NCBI RefSeq assembly: GCF_003290025.1
Contig: NZ_QNHG01000001.1
Coordinates: 484,114-548,113, forward strand
From: Pseudogemmobacter bohemicus
GTDB taxonomy: Bacteria; Pseudomonadota; Alphaproteobacteria; Rhodobacterales; Rhodobacteraceae
Length of the DNA stretch: 64,000 nt
Direction of reading: 5' to 3'
Shown here piece after piece: positions 44,310 through 54,414 of this stretch (its first letter is position 1; each line of letters starts with the position of its first letter). The notes beneath the pieces are model-generated. The model did no database searches, had not been told where the DNA came from, and worked only from the letters and a program-made list of their open reading frames with translations. A program made the position numbers and the translations under genes.

Positions 44310-45357
44310 GGCAAGATCACCGTCATCGTAAGATCGCCGTCATGGGAAGATCCTTTCGGTTCGGGCCGCGCCTCCTTCCCGGATGCTGCGGGCCGTCAAT
44401 TTCCGGATGAAACCGGCGGAATGGTAAATCGCCGGAACGCATATGAGATAGGCACCCGCGCCGCAAAATCAAGCGGGAAACGCGGTTGCCGTCCCGAAGC
44501 ACTGATCCCGCAGTGACCTCAATCAGGCTGCGATCACTGGCAAATGGCGGCTGTATCCCGGATTTTCCGGGGCAGGCGAGGATCAGCCGGCTGAGCGGCA
44601 CGGTGCGGAACCGCCGCCACCTGATGAACGGAACCTGCGGGATCCGGTCTTCGGATGGAGATGCTGGCCGAACCGCGACGACGATCTGATCGCAGGCCCG
44701 GGTTCTGTCCGCTCGAGGATGAGGGTGCCGGGTTGCGTCCAGGCCCCGTTCTGTGGCGGCTGCCCGTTGCGGCGCGCCGCGCGCCGGTCTTCAGGATTTG
44801 CGGCCGGATTTAACGGGGGTTTTAACGGGGCATCAAGCGCGGCTGAAAGAACCTCCATGCCGATTGCTTGCGCCTTATATTCGCCGCGACCCGGACCTGC
44901 GCCGCCACCCCCGCCCGGGTCCACCAGGGTTTCGCGCCCGCGCGACAGGGGGGGGCGACAGGGGGCGCGACAGGCACAAGACAGGGGAATGACCGCCTCA
45001 TCCGGATGCAGGGCCGCGGGCGGCAAGGGGCATAATGGCCCATCTTGCGCGGCCGGTCCTGCGCTTCGCCCTCTTATTGGCGCCTGCTCTGTCCTGATTT
45101 GCCATAAAAAATCAACAGGCTGACGGGATGACGGCTGAAAGGGGATGATGCGGCTTGCCGGAAATACCTGGCGGCAGAGGGACAATGGCCGCGGCAAGGC
45201 AGCGGACCTCCACCCCTGGGCCACCGGCCCCCGCGAGTCTCCGGGGGGCCGCCTGCACATACTGCACTTGACCTGCCTTCCGGGAAACAGATCATCTGGG
45301 GAGAGTATCCGGATCGGCATCCGATCGGGCACCGTGCTGGATGTGGAAGGGAACGAC
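44310..45357. other. Gene-free stretch between folE2 and the AI-2E transporter
   Basis: 1048 bases on which I see no convincing gene. A minus-strand frame at 44583-45359 is rich in Pro and Arg and has no domain. Near 44941-44987 the unit GCGACAGG(G)n is repeated three to four times. The folE2 and transporter leaders must be here; AAGGGAACGAC precedes the transporter ATG. Confidence 0.4.
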
Positions 45358-46500
45358 ATGAGCGATGGACGCCATTACCTGTTCGGCGGCGATGAACCCG
45401 CAACAGGAAAGGGCTCGGGTGTTTCCAACTGGGCGGTGATCGGAATCTTCCTGATCCTGCTTTTCGCGGCGGTGGCTGCGGCCCGGGATTTTCTGATGCC
45501 TGTGACCTTGGCCATTTTGCTGTTTTTCGTCTTTACCCCCCTGCGCCGCTATGCCGGGCGCCGGGGCATCCCGGATACACTAACCGCCCTGGTCGTCTGC
45601 CTCGGCGTGCTGCTTTCGATCGGAGGGCTCATCCTGATCGCATCCGGACCCGCAAATGAGGCAATCCAGAACTATCCGGCCATCGCCGATGCGCTGCGGC
45701 AGAAACTGGCCTTTCTCAAAGACGCGGTTCGCAATGTGCAGGACGTGGCGGTCGAGATCGACGGGTCGGGCGCCGCGCTGCCAACGGCTGCCGAAGGGCA
45801 GGTCGTCGCGGTTACCGATCAGAGCAGCGCCACGATGAGCGCCTTGCAGGGCATGGCCATCTCGACGCCCTTCCTGCTGGGCCAGTTCGCTCTGGTGATG
45901 TTTCTTCTGTTCTTTATGATGGCATCGGGGGATCTGCTCTATCTCAAGATCGTGCAGTCATTCGATAAAATGAAGGACAAACGCGCCGCCTATCTCGCGC
46001 TGCGGGAGATCGAAGCCTCGCTTGGCAATTATCTCAGCGCGATCACCTTCATCAATCTCGGGCTGGGGATCGCCGTCGGAGCCGCGATGTGGCTCTGGGG
46101 AATGCCGACACCGATCCTCTTCGGCATTGCGGCATTTGTCCTGAATTTCATCCCGTTTCTCGGCTCGATAGCTGGCATCGCCGCTGCTGGTCTTGTGGCT
46201 CTGGTCGTGTTTGACGACCTGTACATGCCCCTCCTCGTGGCGGGATCCTATTTCGTCCTGATGGCCATTGAGGGGCAGGTCATCACGCCCTATTTCGTTT
46301 CAAAACGCCTGAAGATGAATATCGTGGTGGTGTTTCTGAGCGTGACCTTATGGGCCTGGCTGTGGTCGGTGATCGGAATGGTGATTGCGGTCCCGGTGCT
46401 GGTTGTTGTGCGGGTTCTGTCTGAACATATCCAGAGCTGGGAAAAGTTTGGAAACTTTCTGGAAGGCGACGAACCATTGCCGCTGGAGGAGCAGGAATAA
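45358..46500 (+). CDS. AI-2E family (PF01594) membrane transporter
   Basis: A 381-residue inner-membrane protein of the PerM/AI-2 exporter family. It has eight hydrophobic segments in the usual pattern, beginning NWAVIGIFLILLFAAVAAARDF and LPVTLAILLFFVFTPLRRYAGR, and the conserved cytoplasmic end LEIEASLGNYLSAITFINLGLGIAVGAAMWLWGMPTPILFGIAAFVLNFIPFLG followed by IEGQVITPYFVSKRLKMN. Family members export autoinducer-2 or sodium/lithium ions, so the substrate is open. Start at 45358 leaves out an unconserved leader of 71 codons. Confidence 0.9.
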   Translation: MSDGRHYLFGGDEPATGKGSGVSNWAVIGIFLILLFAAVAAARDFLMPVTLAILLFFVFTPLRRYAGRRGIPDTLTALVVCLGVLLSIGGLILIASGPANEAIQNYPAIADALRQKLAFLKDAVRNVQDVAVEIDGSGAALPTAAEGQVVAVTDQSSATMSALQGMAISTPFLLGQFALVMFLLFFMMASGDLLYLKIVQSFDKMKDKRAAYLALREIEASLGNYLSAITFINLGLGIAVGAAMWLWGMPTPILFGIAAFVLNFIPFLGSIAGIAAAGLVALVVFDDLYMPLLVAGSYFVLMAIEGQVITPYFVSKRLKMNIVVVFLSVTLWAWLWSVIGMVIAVPVLVVVRVLSEHIQSWEKFGNFLEGDEPLPLEEQE

Positions 46501-48374
46501 TGCCTGGTCAGAACGTGTTTCATACCCAGTTCCTGTGTCTCCGGACCCCCAAAAGGGCACAGCGCCGGGAAACCAAAGGGCAGCACCGACCGAGGGATCA
46601 TCGCCGCCAGCGGCTGAACGGGATAAAGGCGGGCCTGAGCGAGTCTGAGGATACTGACCGCGAGGATCAGGCGGATAATCCGCTTCCGCTTTCGGGGTTT
46701 CACCAGCAACCCGGCCCCCGATCAGGCCTGAGGCGATGGGGGCTGCACCAGCCGGTCGCAATCCCTGCGGCGCAGCAAATCATCGCCATGGCGCATCAGC
46801 GCCCCGCTGTATCGCCCCGCTGGTTTTCTGCTCATGCTGCACGGGCGATTGCAGCAATGCGTGTGACCATGGCCGCCAGCATCAGGCGGTGGTCAGCGCA
46901 TGGTAAAACGGCGCGGGGGATCGGGATCGTTCCGGGCAGGACGATGGTGGTGAAGGGGAGCCGGTCCTTCGCTCTGCCGCCTTCGGAGATCGGGGGGCGA
47001 TGCGGGGCGTGGGGGAGAATTCACTGCGGGCGAGCCCCGCCCGACATTCGCGGGCAATATGCGAAGCAGCTGAAGGAGGCCTCTGGCGCGGCCAAGCCGG
47101 AGCTGTGCGCGCGGCAAAAAACACCAGGCCCTGCTGGTATGAGCCAATGGCGAATGCGCGGATGACGAAGGATCCGGAGCCTCCGGCAAGGCCTTCTGGC
47201 TGAGGGCGGCGCGCTTCTGCTGACCCAGGCTTTGCGCCTGGTTTGAAGGCCGCGCCGGAGGGTGTGTTACCCGCCAGCCCGGGCCGCGCCGAAGGTCGAT
47301 CCGCGTTTCTCCGGGCCGGTCAGGGCTATGATCGGGCAGGAGCCGTCCATCGGCTGCCGAAGCGGGGCCTGGCGCCCGGGCGTCAACAGGACCGTGGGTC
47401 GCGGCGGGTCTTTCAGTGCAAGGGTTGCAGGTTCGGAGGCGACCGGTGGGGATGCGGCCCCGCATCAGGGCGGCTCCGTCTGTGGCCAGGGGGGGCGAAG
47501 GCAGGCAGGTCAACCGGCATGTGCCGGGTCCGGGCAGGGCGGGATGACCGGACCACTCTGGTCGGTGCCACAGGCGCGAATTGCCTCGTTGGCATCTGTC
47601 GCGCCAGGGCAAAGCCACACCCGGCGCCAGCGCCCGCCAGTGCCTGCCAGTGACTGCCAGTGCCTGCCGGGGCCCGCCAGCGCTCTGGCGCCTGCATTGA
47701 TCCCGCCGGCCCCGGCGCCCTGGGCCGGGTCACGAAGGAATTCCTTCCTGGGCCGGATAACGACCTGGCGTCGGATCGCCCGCAAGGTCACCACGCCGGT
47801 CCGCAGCTGCGGCCTGAAGCAGGCGTTCATCGCACCGCACTGCCCGCGCGCCAAAACGGCATGGCCGGGCGCGTGATCCCGAGGCTGAAGGCGCAACGCA
47901 CCCATCGTCAACCTGCCGGCAGCATCCGGCACGCAACCATGGCAATCGGTGACGGCATCAGCGTCTGCAACAACCGCCGCCCCATCAGGCGCCCCCATCA
48001 GGCGCCCGCATCAGACGCTTGCCACAAGCAGGCCGGCTCAGAGTCGCAGCCCGAACAGGGTCCGCCGGGGCAGTACAACCAACCGGGTGACCGCATCTGC
48101 GCCGGGAAACCTGCCCATTGTTTTCAGGGCTGTCCTCGCCTTGCTCGCCCGCCTCGCGGATAATTCGAGGTACAACAGGGGATGCCGGAGCAACTCTGGG
48201 CGGGTCGTATTCGGTCGTATTCATCTGCCTGCCGGGGCGCGGCCGGCAAATGTTGACAGGCTGGTATGCCGGGCTTGTCATCGCGTGCCAGCGCGGCGTG
48301 AGGTGTGGAATTCCCCCTTTGTCTGTCCCGTCAGGCGCGCCTATTGCTGTCGCAAACAATCTGCCGGAGGGAAA
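46501..48374. other. Gene-free stretch
   Basis: Almost 1.9 kb with no gene I can support. Open frames on both strands are rich in Arg, Pro and Ala and have neither ribosome binding sites nor domains. It contains a short terminator-like hairpin (CCAGGC-GCCTGG, 47225-47241) followed by TTT, a 10-base tandem repeat at 47631-47680 and a small CATCAGGCGCC repeat at 47982-48010. Confidence 0.45.
47631..47680. repeat. Tandem repeat of a 10-base unit
   Basis: Units CGCCCGCCAG, TGCCTGCCAG, TGACTGCCAG, TGCCTGCCGG and GGCCCGCCAG follow each other without a gap. It lies in a gene-free stretch. Confidence 0.8.
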
Positions 48375-48977
48375 ATGCGGTCTGTATCTGTGCTGCTGAT
48401 GGCCGTCGGGGGCGGTCTTCTGGCTCCGGCGCTGCCGGTTGTCGCGCGCGACCTGGGCGGAGAGGCGACAGGCAATTGGGCAGGTGCCAGCGGGGAAGGT
48501 TTTTTCTTCAGAGCCGCGCTGGAGCCCCATGCCGATCTGGCGGCGCTCAGGATCTGGAACGGGACGAATGCGATACCCGATGGCAAGGGCGATCCGGATC
48601 TGAATGCGCAGGAATTCGCACTCTCCGCTTTCGCAACCAGCCTGCGGCTTGAGGTGATCGAGCGGGCCGACAGCAGCGTGTTGCAGGTCATCACCGAATT
48701 TGCCGATGAGGAATCTGAAGGTCGCATCGTCGAAGAGATTCAGTTTATCGACTTTCAGTTCACCATCACCGGTTACTCGCATGAGATGACGCTCGACAAT
48801 TTTGACGGGCCGCCCGGGTATTCCAGCTGCACGGTCGACACGCTTTCGGGGCGGGTGGTGGATAACGGCAAAGAGCGCAGCCTGCCGCAAATGGATGCGG
48901 ACGCCCTGAATGCCAGCAACTGGAGCTATGCGGCGGTGTTTGACCGGGGCTGGTGCAGTCGGCTGGGCGAGGGCTGA
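48375..48977 (+). CDS. Exported protein of unknown function
   Basis: A 200-residue protein with a signal peptide (VLLMAVGGGLLAPALPVVA, cleavage near residue 24). The mature part contains FRAALEPHADLAALRIWNGT, VITEFADEESEGRIVEEIQF and two cysteines late in the sequence (SSCTV and RGWCS) that could form a disulfide. GGAGGG lies five bases before the ATG. I recognise no family. It stands alone within a long gene-poor tract, which makes it of some interest. Confidence 0.7.
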   Translation: MRSVSVLLMAVGGGLLAPALPVVARDLGGEATGNWAGASGEGFFFRAALEPHADLAALRIWNGTNAIPDGKGDPDLNAQEFALSAFATSLRLEVIERADSSVLQVITEFADEESEGRIVEEIQFIDFQFTITGYSHEMTLDNFDGPPGYSSCTVDTLSGRVVDNGKERSLPQMDADALNASNWSYAAVFDRGWCSRLGEG

Positions 48978-49345
48978 TATCGGTTCAGTCAGGGTGACGC
49001 TGGCGCTGTCACGCCACGGTGAAGCTGTGTTCCGCGCCCGCCCATGTGACCCAGCCCATCTGACCCAGCCTGTCTTCGTCATCCCCGGACGGCGAGAATT
49101 CCTAGCCCTTCCCGCAGGCGATGGTGAGCCGCCAGCCTCTGACTTTGGCTGTATCGTCACAGGCGATGCAGCGGCTGATATGGCCGATCCCGATGCCCGG
49201 GATCGTCGCGATCCGGGCGGCGGGCAGGTCGAGCCGCTCGCCGCCCGGACCTCGGTGAGATCGTATGCCGGTGCCAGCGGGAGGCGCGCGGAGAGGACCA
49301 GCGGAGCGCCTTCTCTCTCCGGCTCGGGCATGCTGCTGGCCGCCA

Positions 49346-49615
49346 TCAGCGCAGGCCCCCGACAACCGCCCCACAGGCCTTGTCGGGCAGCCGCGGCGCC
49401 GCCTCGCTATCCCGCACCGCCAGCGAATAGTGGCCAGGCGTCACCGCCGGACCGGCATGACCGGTGCGCTTCGCCACCAGTCCGCCCACGACACCCTGCG
49501 CCTGCAAGGTCGGGACGCCTGCAAGGTCGGGAGGAAGGAATGTCGCACGCATCTGACGCAGTCCTGCCGCCTTCAGTCCCGGCTGCAGGTCGCGGCGCGG
49601 GACGTTGCTGCAGAA
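49346..49615 (-). pseudogene. Possible C-terminal remnant of a tyrosine recombinase
   Basis: The minus-strand frame reads LKAAGLRQMRATFLPPDLAG, LQAQGVVGGLVAKRTGHAGP and AVTPGHYSLAVRDSEAAPRL, which resembles the end of a phage-type integrase (LKAAGL-x-x-MRFHDLRH, V-x-x-x-LGHASPAVT-x-x-x-Y-x-H-x-x-x-x-x-E-A-A). The catalytic HxxR is lost, a tyrosine is still present. The match is weak and could be chance; no start codon or leader is evident. Confidence 0.28.
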
Positions 49616-50969
49616 GATCATCGCGCCGCTGTTCCCGGGGGGCTGCGGCCATGCGCGCGGGCGGCCGGACCCGCAGAGGGCCGGTAAAGCAGAGGGCCGG
49701 TAAAGAAGACCATCGGGGCGCGGGCAGATCATCGGATGCTCTGAACTATGGGCGGGCAGGGCAAAGGCCGGTCCATGCGGGTCGAAGGCTGCCCTGATCC
49801 TCAGGCCAGGAGCCCTGGGGTGCGCGGCTGGCTCGCAGCGCCTTGCCTGCGTCATGCTGAGGCCGCAGGCCTTCGCGCGCGGAGACGGTCAGGACAGCGC
49901 GCCAGATCGGTACTGCGGCCCTTGAGGCAATCGGGTGCAGGCGGCAGGACACCACCGGGATCCGGCTCGACGAGTGGCACGGTCCGCGCCTCGTCTGACT
50001 GGGTGATCCGCTGCCGAATCTTGCACATACGCACGGCGTTATGATGCTGGCCTCTGTCCTGCGGTGGAGGGGGTGACCTTGATCGAAGCCGGAAGGCCCG
50101 ACCGCTCTGTCATCTTCGGGCACGGGACCGGGATCGTCAGCGCCTCCGATGCGGTCTCAAAGAGCGGGTCGCCGATCGTCACCGTCGGCGCCGGGGGCGC
50201 GAAACGCGCTCTGAAGAGGTGGCCAGGGCTTCGGCGAAGGGGATCGCGACACGCGGGTCTTCGTGATGCGCTGGCATCCGTCACCGGGCGGCACCAGCGA
50301 CCGCGCGTTTTATACGGGCCGCGCCTGAGACAGTCGCAGCATGGTCGGCCGGAAGATCGGGGGGGGGGGACGCAAGGACCCGTCCCGTCGCGATCTTCCG
50401 TTATGAGTTATCTGGCAAGTCAACCGAACCCTTCGCGGCGGCTGGCCGGGATTGCTGCTGCACCAATTTCGCCCATGCGCGCGATCACGCATTGGGCAGG
50501 CCTTTTGAACCGGGGCTGACACGCGCCTCTGCCTGAGGAATCAGGCCCGTGCCAGAGGGGGAGGGGACCGGTTTATGCGGCATTCCTGCCATGCGGTCCC
50601 CTCGCCGTTTCCGCCCCGTTCTGGTTCAAAGACAGAGGGCCGCGCGCGCTGTCGCGCGCGATCAACCGCTTTGCGGTCGCGGCGGAATGGGGTGGGTTAT
50701 TCGTGGTGCATGATATGATCGGGAATCCGGTCAGCACGATCAGCACCTGCTGGCGCAAGCAAGGCAATGCCTCGACCCCGCCGATTGTTCGGTCTCGACC
50801 CATCATAGTTCCTCACCCGGCGCGCCCGGGACCGGTCGTATGGGCTGACGGCAGAAGCGAAGGGGGCGGGGCCGGTCTGAACCAGAAGGGTGCAACAGGG
50901 CCGCGCGTTTTCCTCCGGGGGCATATCTTCGGATGCCCTGCCGGCGAACCTTCCGGCACAGTCTGAATG

Positions 50970-50983
50970 CCCCTGTACAGGGG
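50970..50983. repeat. Perfect 14-base palindrome
   Basis: CCCCTGTACAGGGG in a gene-free stretch; a regulator site is possible, but no gene is near. Confidence 0.5.
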
Positions 50984-51145
50984 ATCACCCGATAGGGGGG
51001 CAGGGGAGGTGGCAGATTTAATCGCCTGAGCGGTGAATTCCCCTGTCTCCGGCGGGATATCCGCGACATGGAATGAAACTGACCGGTTGCTGTTTGCCGC
51101 CCCTCTATCCCGTCCTGTACATACCGGGGGGCGGGCCGAAGGGGG

Positions 51146-51196
51146 CGGGCTTGCCGCCAGGGGTTGGGCAGCCCCTTTTTTGCGCTGGCAAGCCCG
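51146..51196. other. Nested hairpin upstream of yajC
   Basis: Arms CGGGCTTGCC (51146-51155) and GGCAAGCCCG (51187-51196) pair perfectly and enclose a small hairpin (GGGGTTGGGCAGCCCC) followed by six T. The inner part looks like a terminator on the plus strand, the outer one would form around it. It lies 150 bases ahead of yajC with no gene before it. Confidence 0.45.
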
Positions 51197-51344
51197 TCAA
51201 TCACGCCTCTGCCAGCCTGATGCGGTTCCTCTGGCGCAGGCGGCAAAAAAGGCTTAGATGGGCCGGTGATCGGGGAGGCAGGGTGCCTTTTGCTGCGCCC
51301 GGCCCTCTCAATGCCAACCGACAGATGCCGGAGACATAGCCACA

Positions 51345-51671
51345 ATGTTCGTGACCCCCGCTTTCGCCCAGGCCGCCGCGCCTGGTGGTGCTTCCGCCCT
51401 TGCTTCCTTCGTTCCGCTGATCCTGATCTTCGGGATCATGTATTTCCTGATGATCCGCCCGCAGCAGAAGAAGATGAAAGAGCATCGCGTCATGGTCGAG
51501 GCGCTGCGTCGTGGTGATCAGATCGTGACCCAGGGCGGTATCGTCGGCAAGGTCTCGAAGGTGCAGGAAGACGGCATGGTCGAGGTCGAGATCGCCGAGG
51601 GCGTCCGCGTCAAGGTCGTCAAACACACCATTTCCCAGGTGCTGAACCGCACCGAGGCTGCCGCGTCCTGA
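51345..51671 (+). CDS. yajC: Preprotein translocase subunit YajC
   Basis: A 108-residue protein with one membrane helix (FVPLILIFGIMYFLMIRP) followed by QQKKMKEHRVMVEALRRGDQIVTQGGIVGKVSKV, the family signature. It joins SecDF to form the accessory complex of the Sec translocon and is found next to secD, as here. Length fits. First gene of the yajC-secD-secF-ccm unit. Confidence 0.96.
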   Translation: MFVTPAFAQAAAPGGASALASFVPLILIFGIMYFLMIRPQQKKMKEHRVMVEALRRGDQIVTQGGIVGKVSKVQEDGMVEVEIAEGVRVKVVKHTISQVLNRTEAAAS

Positions 51672-51746
51672 TCCGGGGTTACCCGCTGCGACTGATGCCG
51701 GTCCGCGCTGCGGGCCGGTATGCGAAATATGACTTCTGGGGCTGAC

Positions 51747-53414
51747 ATGACGCCGACCGACACCTGGAAACGAGTTCTGATCCTGCTGGTTTGTGCCTGG
51801 GGGATCATCGCTGCGCTGCCGAACGCGCTTTATGATCGCGTCGAGCGTCGTAATGATGCGGTGGCGGCCATCGAAAAAGCCGATGGCGTGGCAACGGTGG
51901 AGCAGGCGGCCGATCGGGCACTCTGGCCGGGCTGGGCACCTTCGGCGCTGATGCCCCTGGGGCTGGATCTGCGGGGCGGCGCGCATCTTCTGGCCCAGGT
52001 CCAGGTGGATGATGTCTACAAGGTGCGGATGGACGGGCTTTGGCCCGAGGCGCGCGACGCGCTGCGCGATGTGCGCGACCAGATCGGTGCCGTGCGCCGC
52101 GCGCCCTCGCCCGAGGACACGCTGAGGATCACCATTTCACAGCCCGAGAATATGGCGGCGGCGCTTGGCGCGCTGCAAAAGCTCGCCTCGCCGGTGATGA
52201 CGCTGACCGGCTCGCAGGCCTCTGACATCACCATCACCTCGCAGGGCGCCGATATCGTCATCCAGCTGACCGATGCCGAGAAGACCGCGACCGATGACCG
52301 CACGATGCAGCAAAGCCTTGAGATCATCAGGAACCGCGTCGACCAGGCCGGCACGCGCGAGCCGACCATCCTGCGCCAGGGCTCGGACCGGATCCTGATC
52401 CAGGTGCCCGGCATCGGCTCGGCGGCCGAGCTGAAATCGCTGATCGGCACCACCGCGAAACTGACCTTCAACGCGGTGGTCGGCTCCACCTCGGATGCGG
52501 GCGCCAATCCGGGGCCGCGCAATCTTTTGCTGCCGTCGAAGGATCAGCCCGGCCTTTACTATATCGTCGAGGAAGCCCCGGTCGTCTCGGGCGAGAACCT
52601 GATCGACAGCCGCCCGGCCCAGGACGAAATGCAGCGCCCGGCGGTCAGCTTCCGCTTTGACACCGCCGGCGGGCGCCGGTTCGGCGATTACACCGCCAAT
52701 AATATCGGCAAGCCCTTTGCCATCGTGCTCGACAATCAGGTGATCTCGGCGCCGACCATCCAGTCGCATATCTCGGGCGGTTCAGGGATCATCACCGGCC
52801 GTTTCACTGTCGAGGAAACCACCGAACTGGCGGTTCTGTTGCGCGCAGGCGCGCTGCCGGCCAAGATGGATTTCCTGGAAGAGCGCACCATCGGCCCGGA
52901 ACTGGGCGCCGATTCCATCGAGGCCGGCAAGACCGCCGCGATGATCGGTCTGGCGGCGGTGCTGATCTATGTGGTGGCCTCTTACGGGCTGTTCGGCTGG
53001 TTTGCCAATGTGGCGCTGGTGCTGAATGTGATCATCCTCGTGGCGCTGCTTTCTGCGATTGGCGCGACACTGACGCTGCCCGGGATCGCGGGGATTGTGT
53101 TGACCATGGGCATGGCCATCGACCAGAACGTGCTGATCTTCGAGCGGATCCGCGACGAATTGCGCGAGGGCGCCAATCCACAACGCGCCTGCCAGGTCGG
53201 GTTTGAGCGCGCCTTCTCTGCCATCATGGACGCAAACGTCACTGCGCTGATGACCGGCTTCATCATGTTCTGGATCGGCTCGGGCCCGGTTCGGGGCTTT
53301 GCGGTCACCTTCACGCTGGGGGTGATCACCTCGATGTTCACCGCCGTCTATGTGACGCGGCTGGTGGTCGAGCTTTATATCAACAACAAACGCCCGAAAA
53401 CGCTCGTGGTTTAA
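51747..53414 (+). CDS. secD: Protein-export membrane protein SecD
   Basis: A 555-residue RND-fold subunit that uses the proton gradient to pull proteins across the inner membrane. The first membrane helix (VLILLVCAWGIIAALPNALY) is followed by the family motif LDLRGGAHLLAQVQVDD, the large periplasmic P1 domain (about residues 100-380), and the five-helix membrane domain from about residue 390, which holds GMAIDQNVLIFERIRDE. The start at 51747 is chosen over the ATG at 51720 because the conserved part begins with MTPTDTWKR. SecF starts 15 bases downstream. Confidence 0.96.
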   Translation: MTPTDTWKRVLILLVCAWGIIAALPNALYDRVERRNDAVAAIEKADGVATVEQAADRALWPGWAPSALMPLGLDLRGGAHLLAQVQVDDVYKVRMDGLWPEARDALRDVRDQIGAVRRAPSPEDTLRITISQPENMAAALGALQKLASPVMTLTGSQASDITITSQGADIVIQLTDAEKTATDDRTMQQSLEIIRNRVDQAGTREPTILRQGSDRILIQVPGIGSAAELKSLIGTTAKLTFNAVVGSTSDAGANPGPRNLLLPSKDQPGLYYIVEEAPVVSGENLIDSRPAQDEMQRPAVSFRFDTAGGRRFGDYTANNIGKPFAIVLDNQVISAPTIQSHISGGSGIITGRFTVEETTELAVLLRAGALPAKMDFLEERTIGPELGADSIEAGKTAAMIGLAAVLIYVVASYGLFGWFANVALVLNVIILVALLSAIGATLTLPGIAGIVLTMGMAIDQNVLIFERIRDELREGANPQRACQVGFERAFSAIMDANVTALMTGFIMFWIGSGPVRGFAVTFTLGVITSMFTAVYVTRLVVELYINNKRPKTLVV

Positions 53415-53429
53415 GGGGAGGATACGGTC

Positions 53430-54404
53430 ATGGCATGGCGTCTTAAACTCGTCCCCGCAAAGACGACTTTCGACTTTTTCAAACATCAGTGGATCACCTT
53501 CTCGCTGTCGATCGGGATGATTGTCGCCTCGCTGATCTGCGTGGCTGTGCTGGGGCTGAATTTCGGGGTCGATTTCAAGGGGGGCACCACGATCCGCACC
53601 GAATCGACCGAAGCCGTCGATGTGGCGGAGTATCGCGAGGCGCTGGCGGCGCTGCAGCTGGGCGATGTCTCGATCTCCGAGGTCAGGGATCCCTCCTTCC
53701 GCGCCGATCAGCATGTCGCACAGATCCGTATCGGCGCCCGCGAGGGCGAAGAGGCGGTGACGCCCGAGGTGATCCAGGAGATCGAAGAGGCGCTGAAAGC
53801 GGTCGATCCGGCAATCACCTTCCCTTCGGTGGAATCGGTCGGTCCGAAAGTCTCGGGCGAACTGATCTGGAAAGCGGTCGCGGCGATCCTTGCCGGGTCG
53901 GCGGCGATCCTCGTCTATATCTGGATGCGGTTCGAATGGCAGATGGCGGTGGGGCTGGTCGCGGCGCTCTTGCATGACGTGATCGTCACCGTCGGCATCT
54001 TCTCGTTGTTCCAGATCCGGTTCGATCTCTCCATTGTGGCAGCGCTGCTGACGATCCTTGGATATTCGGTGAATGATACCGTGGTGATCTTCGACCGGCT
54101 GCGGGAGAATCTTGCGAAATATAAGGCGATGCCGCTGCGCGAGATGATGAACCTCACCACCAATGAGACGCTGTCGAGGACGGTGATGACGGCGACCTCG
54201 ACACTCCTCGTGCTGATCGTGCTGCTGATCTGGGGCGGCGATGTGATCCGGGGCTTTGTCTTCGCGATGACGCTGGGCGTGGTGCTGGGGACCTGGTCGA
54301 CGCTCTATATGGCGAAGAATATCGTGCTCTACCTGGGCGTTGATCGCGGCGACAAACCGAAACCGGTGAAGAAGGCGAGCGAATTCGCCGATATCGACGC
54401 ATAA
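53430..54404 (+). CDS. secF: Protein-export membrane protein SecF
   Basis: A 324-residue partner of SecD. After the first helix (ITFSLSIGMIVASLICVAVLG) come the motif NFGVDFKGGTTIRTES and the four-helix region with VGLVAALLHDVIVTVGIFSLF and GYSVNDTVVIFDRLRENL. Both the GVDFKGG and the NDTVVIFDR signatures are typical. 15 bases after secD, in the same transcript. The Mth938-like gene follows after 10 bases. Confidence 0.96.
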   Translation: MAWRLKLVPAKTTFDFFKHQWITFSLSIGMIVASLICVAVLGLNFGVDFKGGTTIRTESTEAVDVAEYREALAALQLGDVSISEVRDPSFRADQHVAQIRIGAREGEEAVTPEVIQEIEEALKAVDPAITFPSVESVGPKVSGELIWKAVAAILAGSAAILVYIWMRFEWQMAVGLVAALLHDVIVTVGIFSLFQIRFDLSIVAALLTILGYSVNDTVVIFDRLRENLAKYKAMPLREMMNLTTNETLSRTVMTATSTLLVLIVLLIWGGDVIRGFVFAMTLGVVLGTWSTLYMAKNIVLYLGVDRGDKPKPVKKASEFADIDA

Positions 54405-54414
54405 GAGGCAGGGG

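Larger units (their letters stand above)
48978..51344. other. Long gene-free stretch before yajC
   Basis: About 2.4 kb with no gene I can support, containing a possible recombinase remnant (49346-49615), an 11-base G run near 50359, a perfect 14-base palindrome at 50970-50983 and a nested hairpin at 51146-51196. Short open frames are shadows of composition. Confidence 0.45.

Noticed and set aside
44583-45359. 258-codon minus-strand frame between folE2 and the AI-2E transporter
   Set aside because: Proline/arginine-rich, no domain, overlaps the transporter leader.
47985-49346. 453-codon minus-strand open frame in the gene-poor tract
   Set aside because: Antisense to the exported protein at 48375, which has a signal peptide and ribosome binding site, and has no domain of its own.
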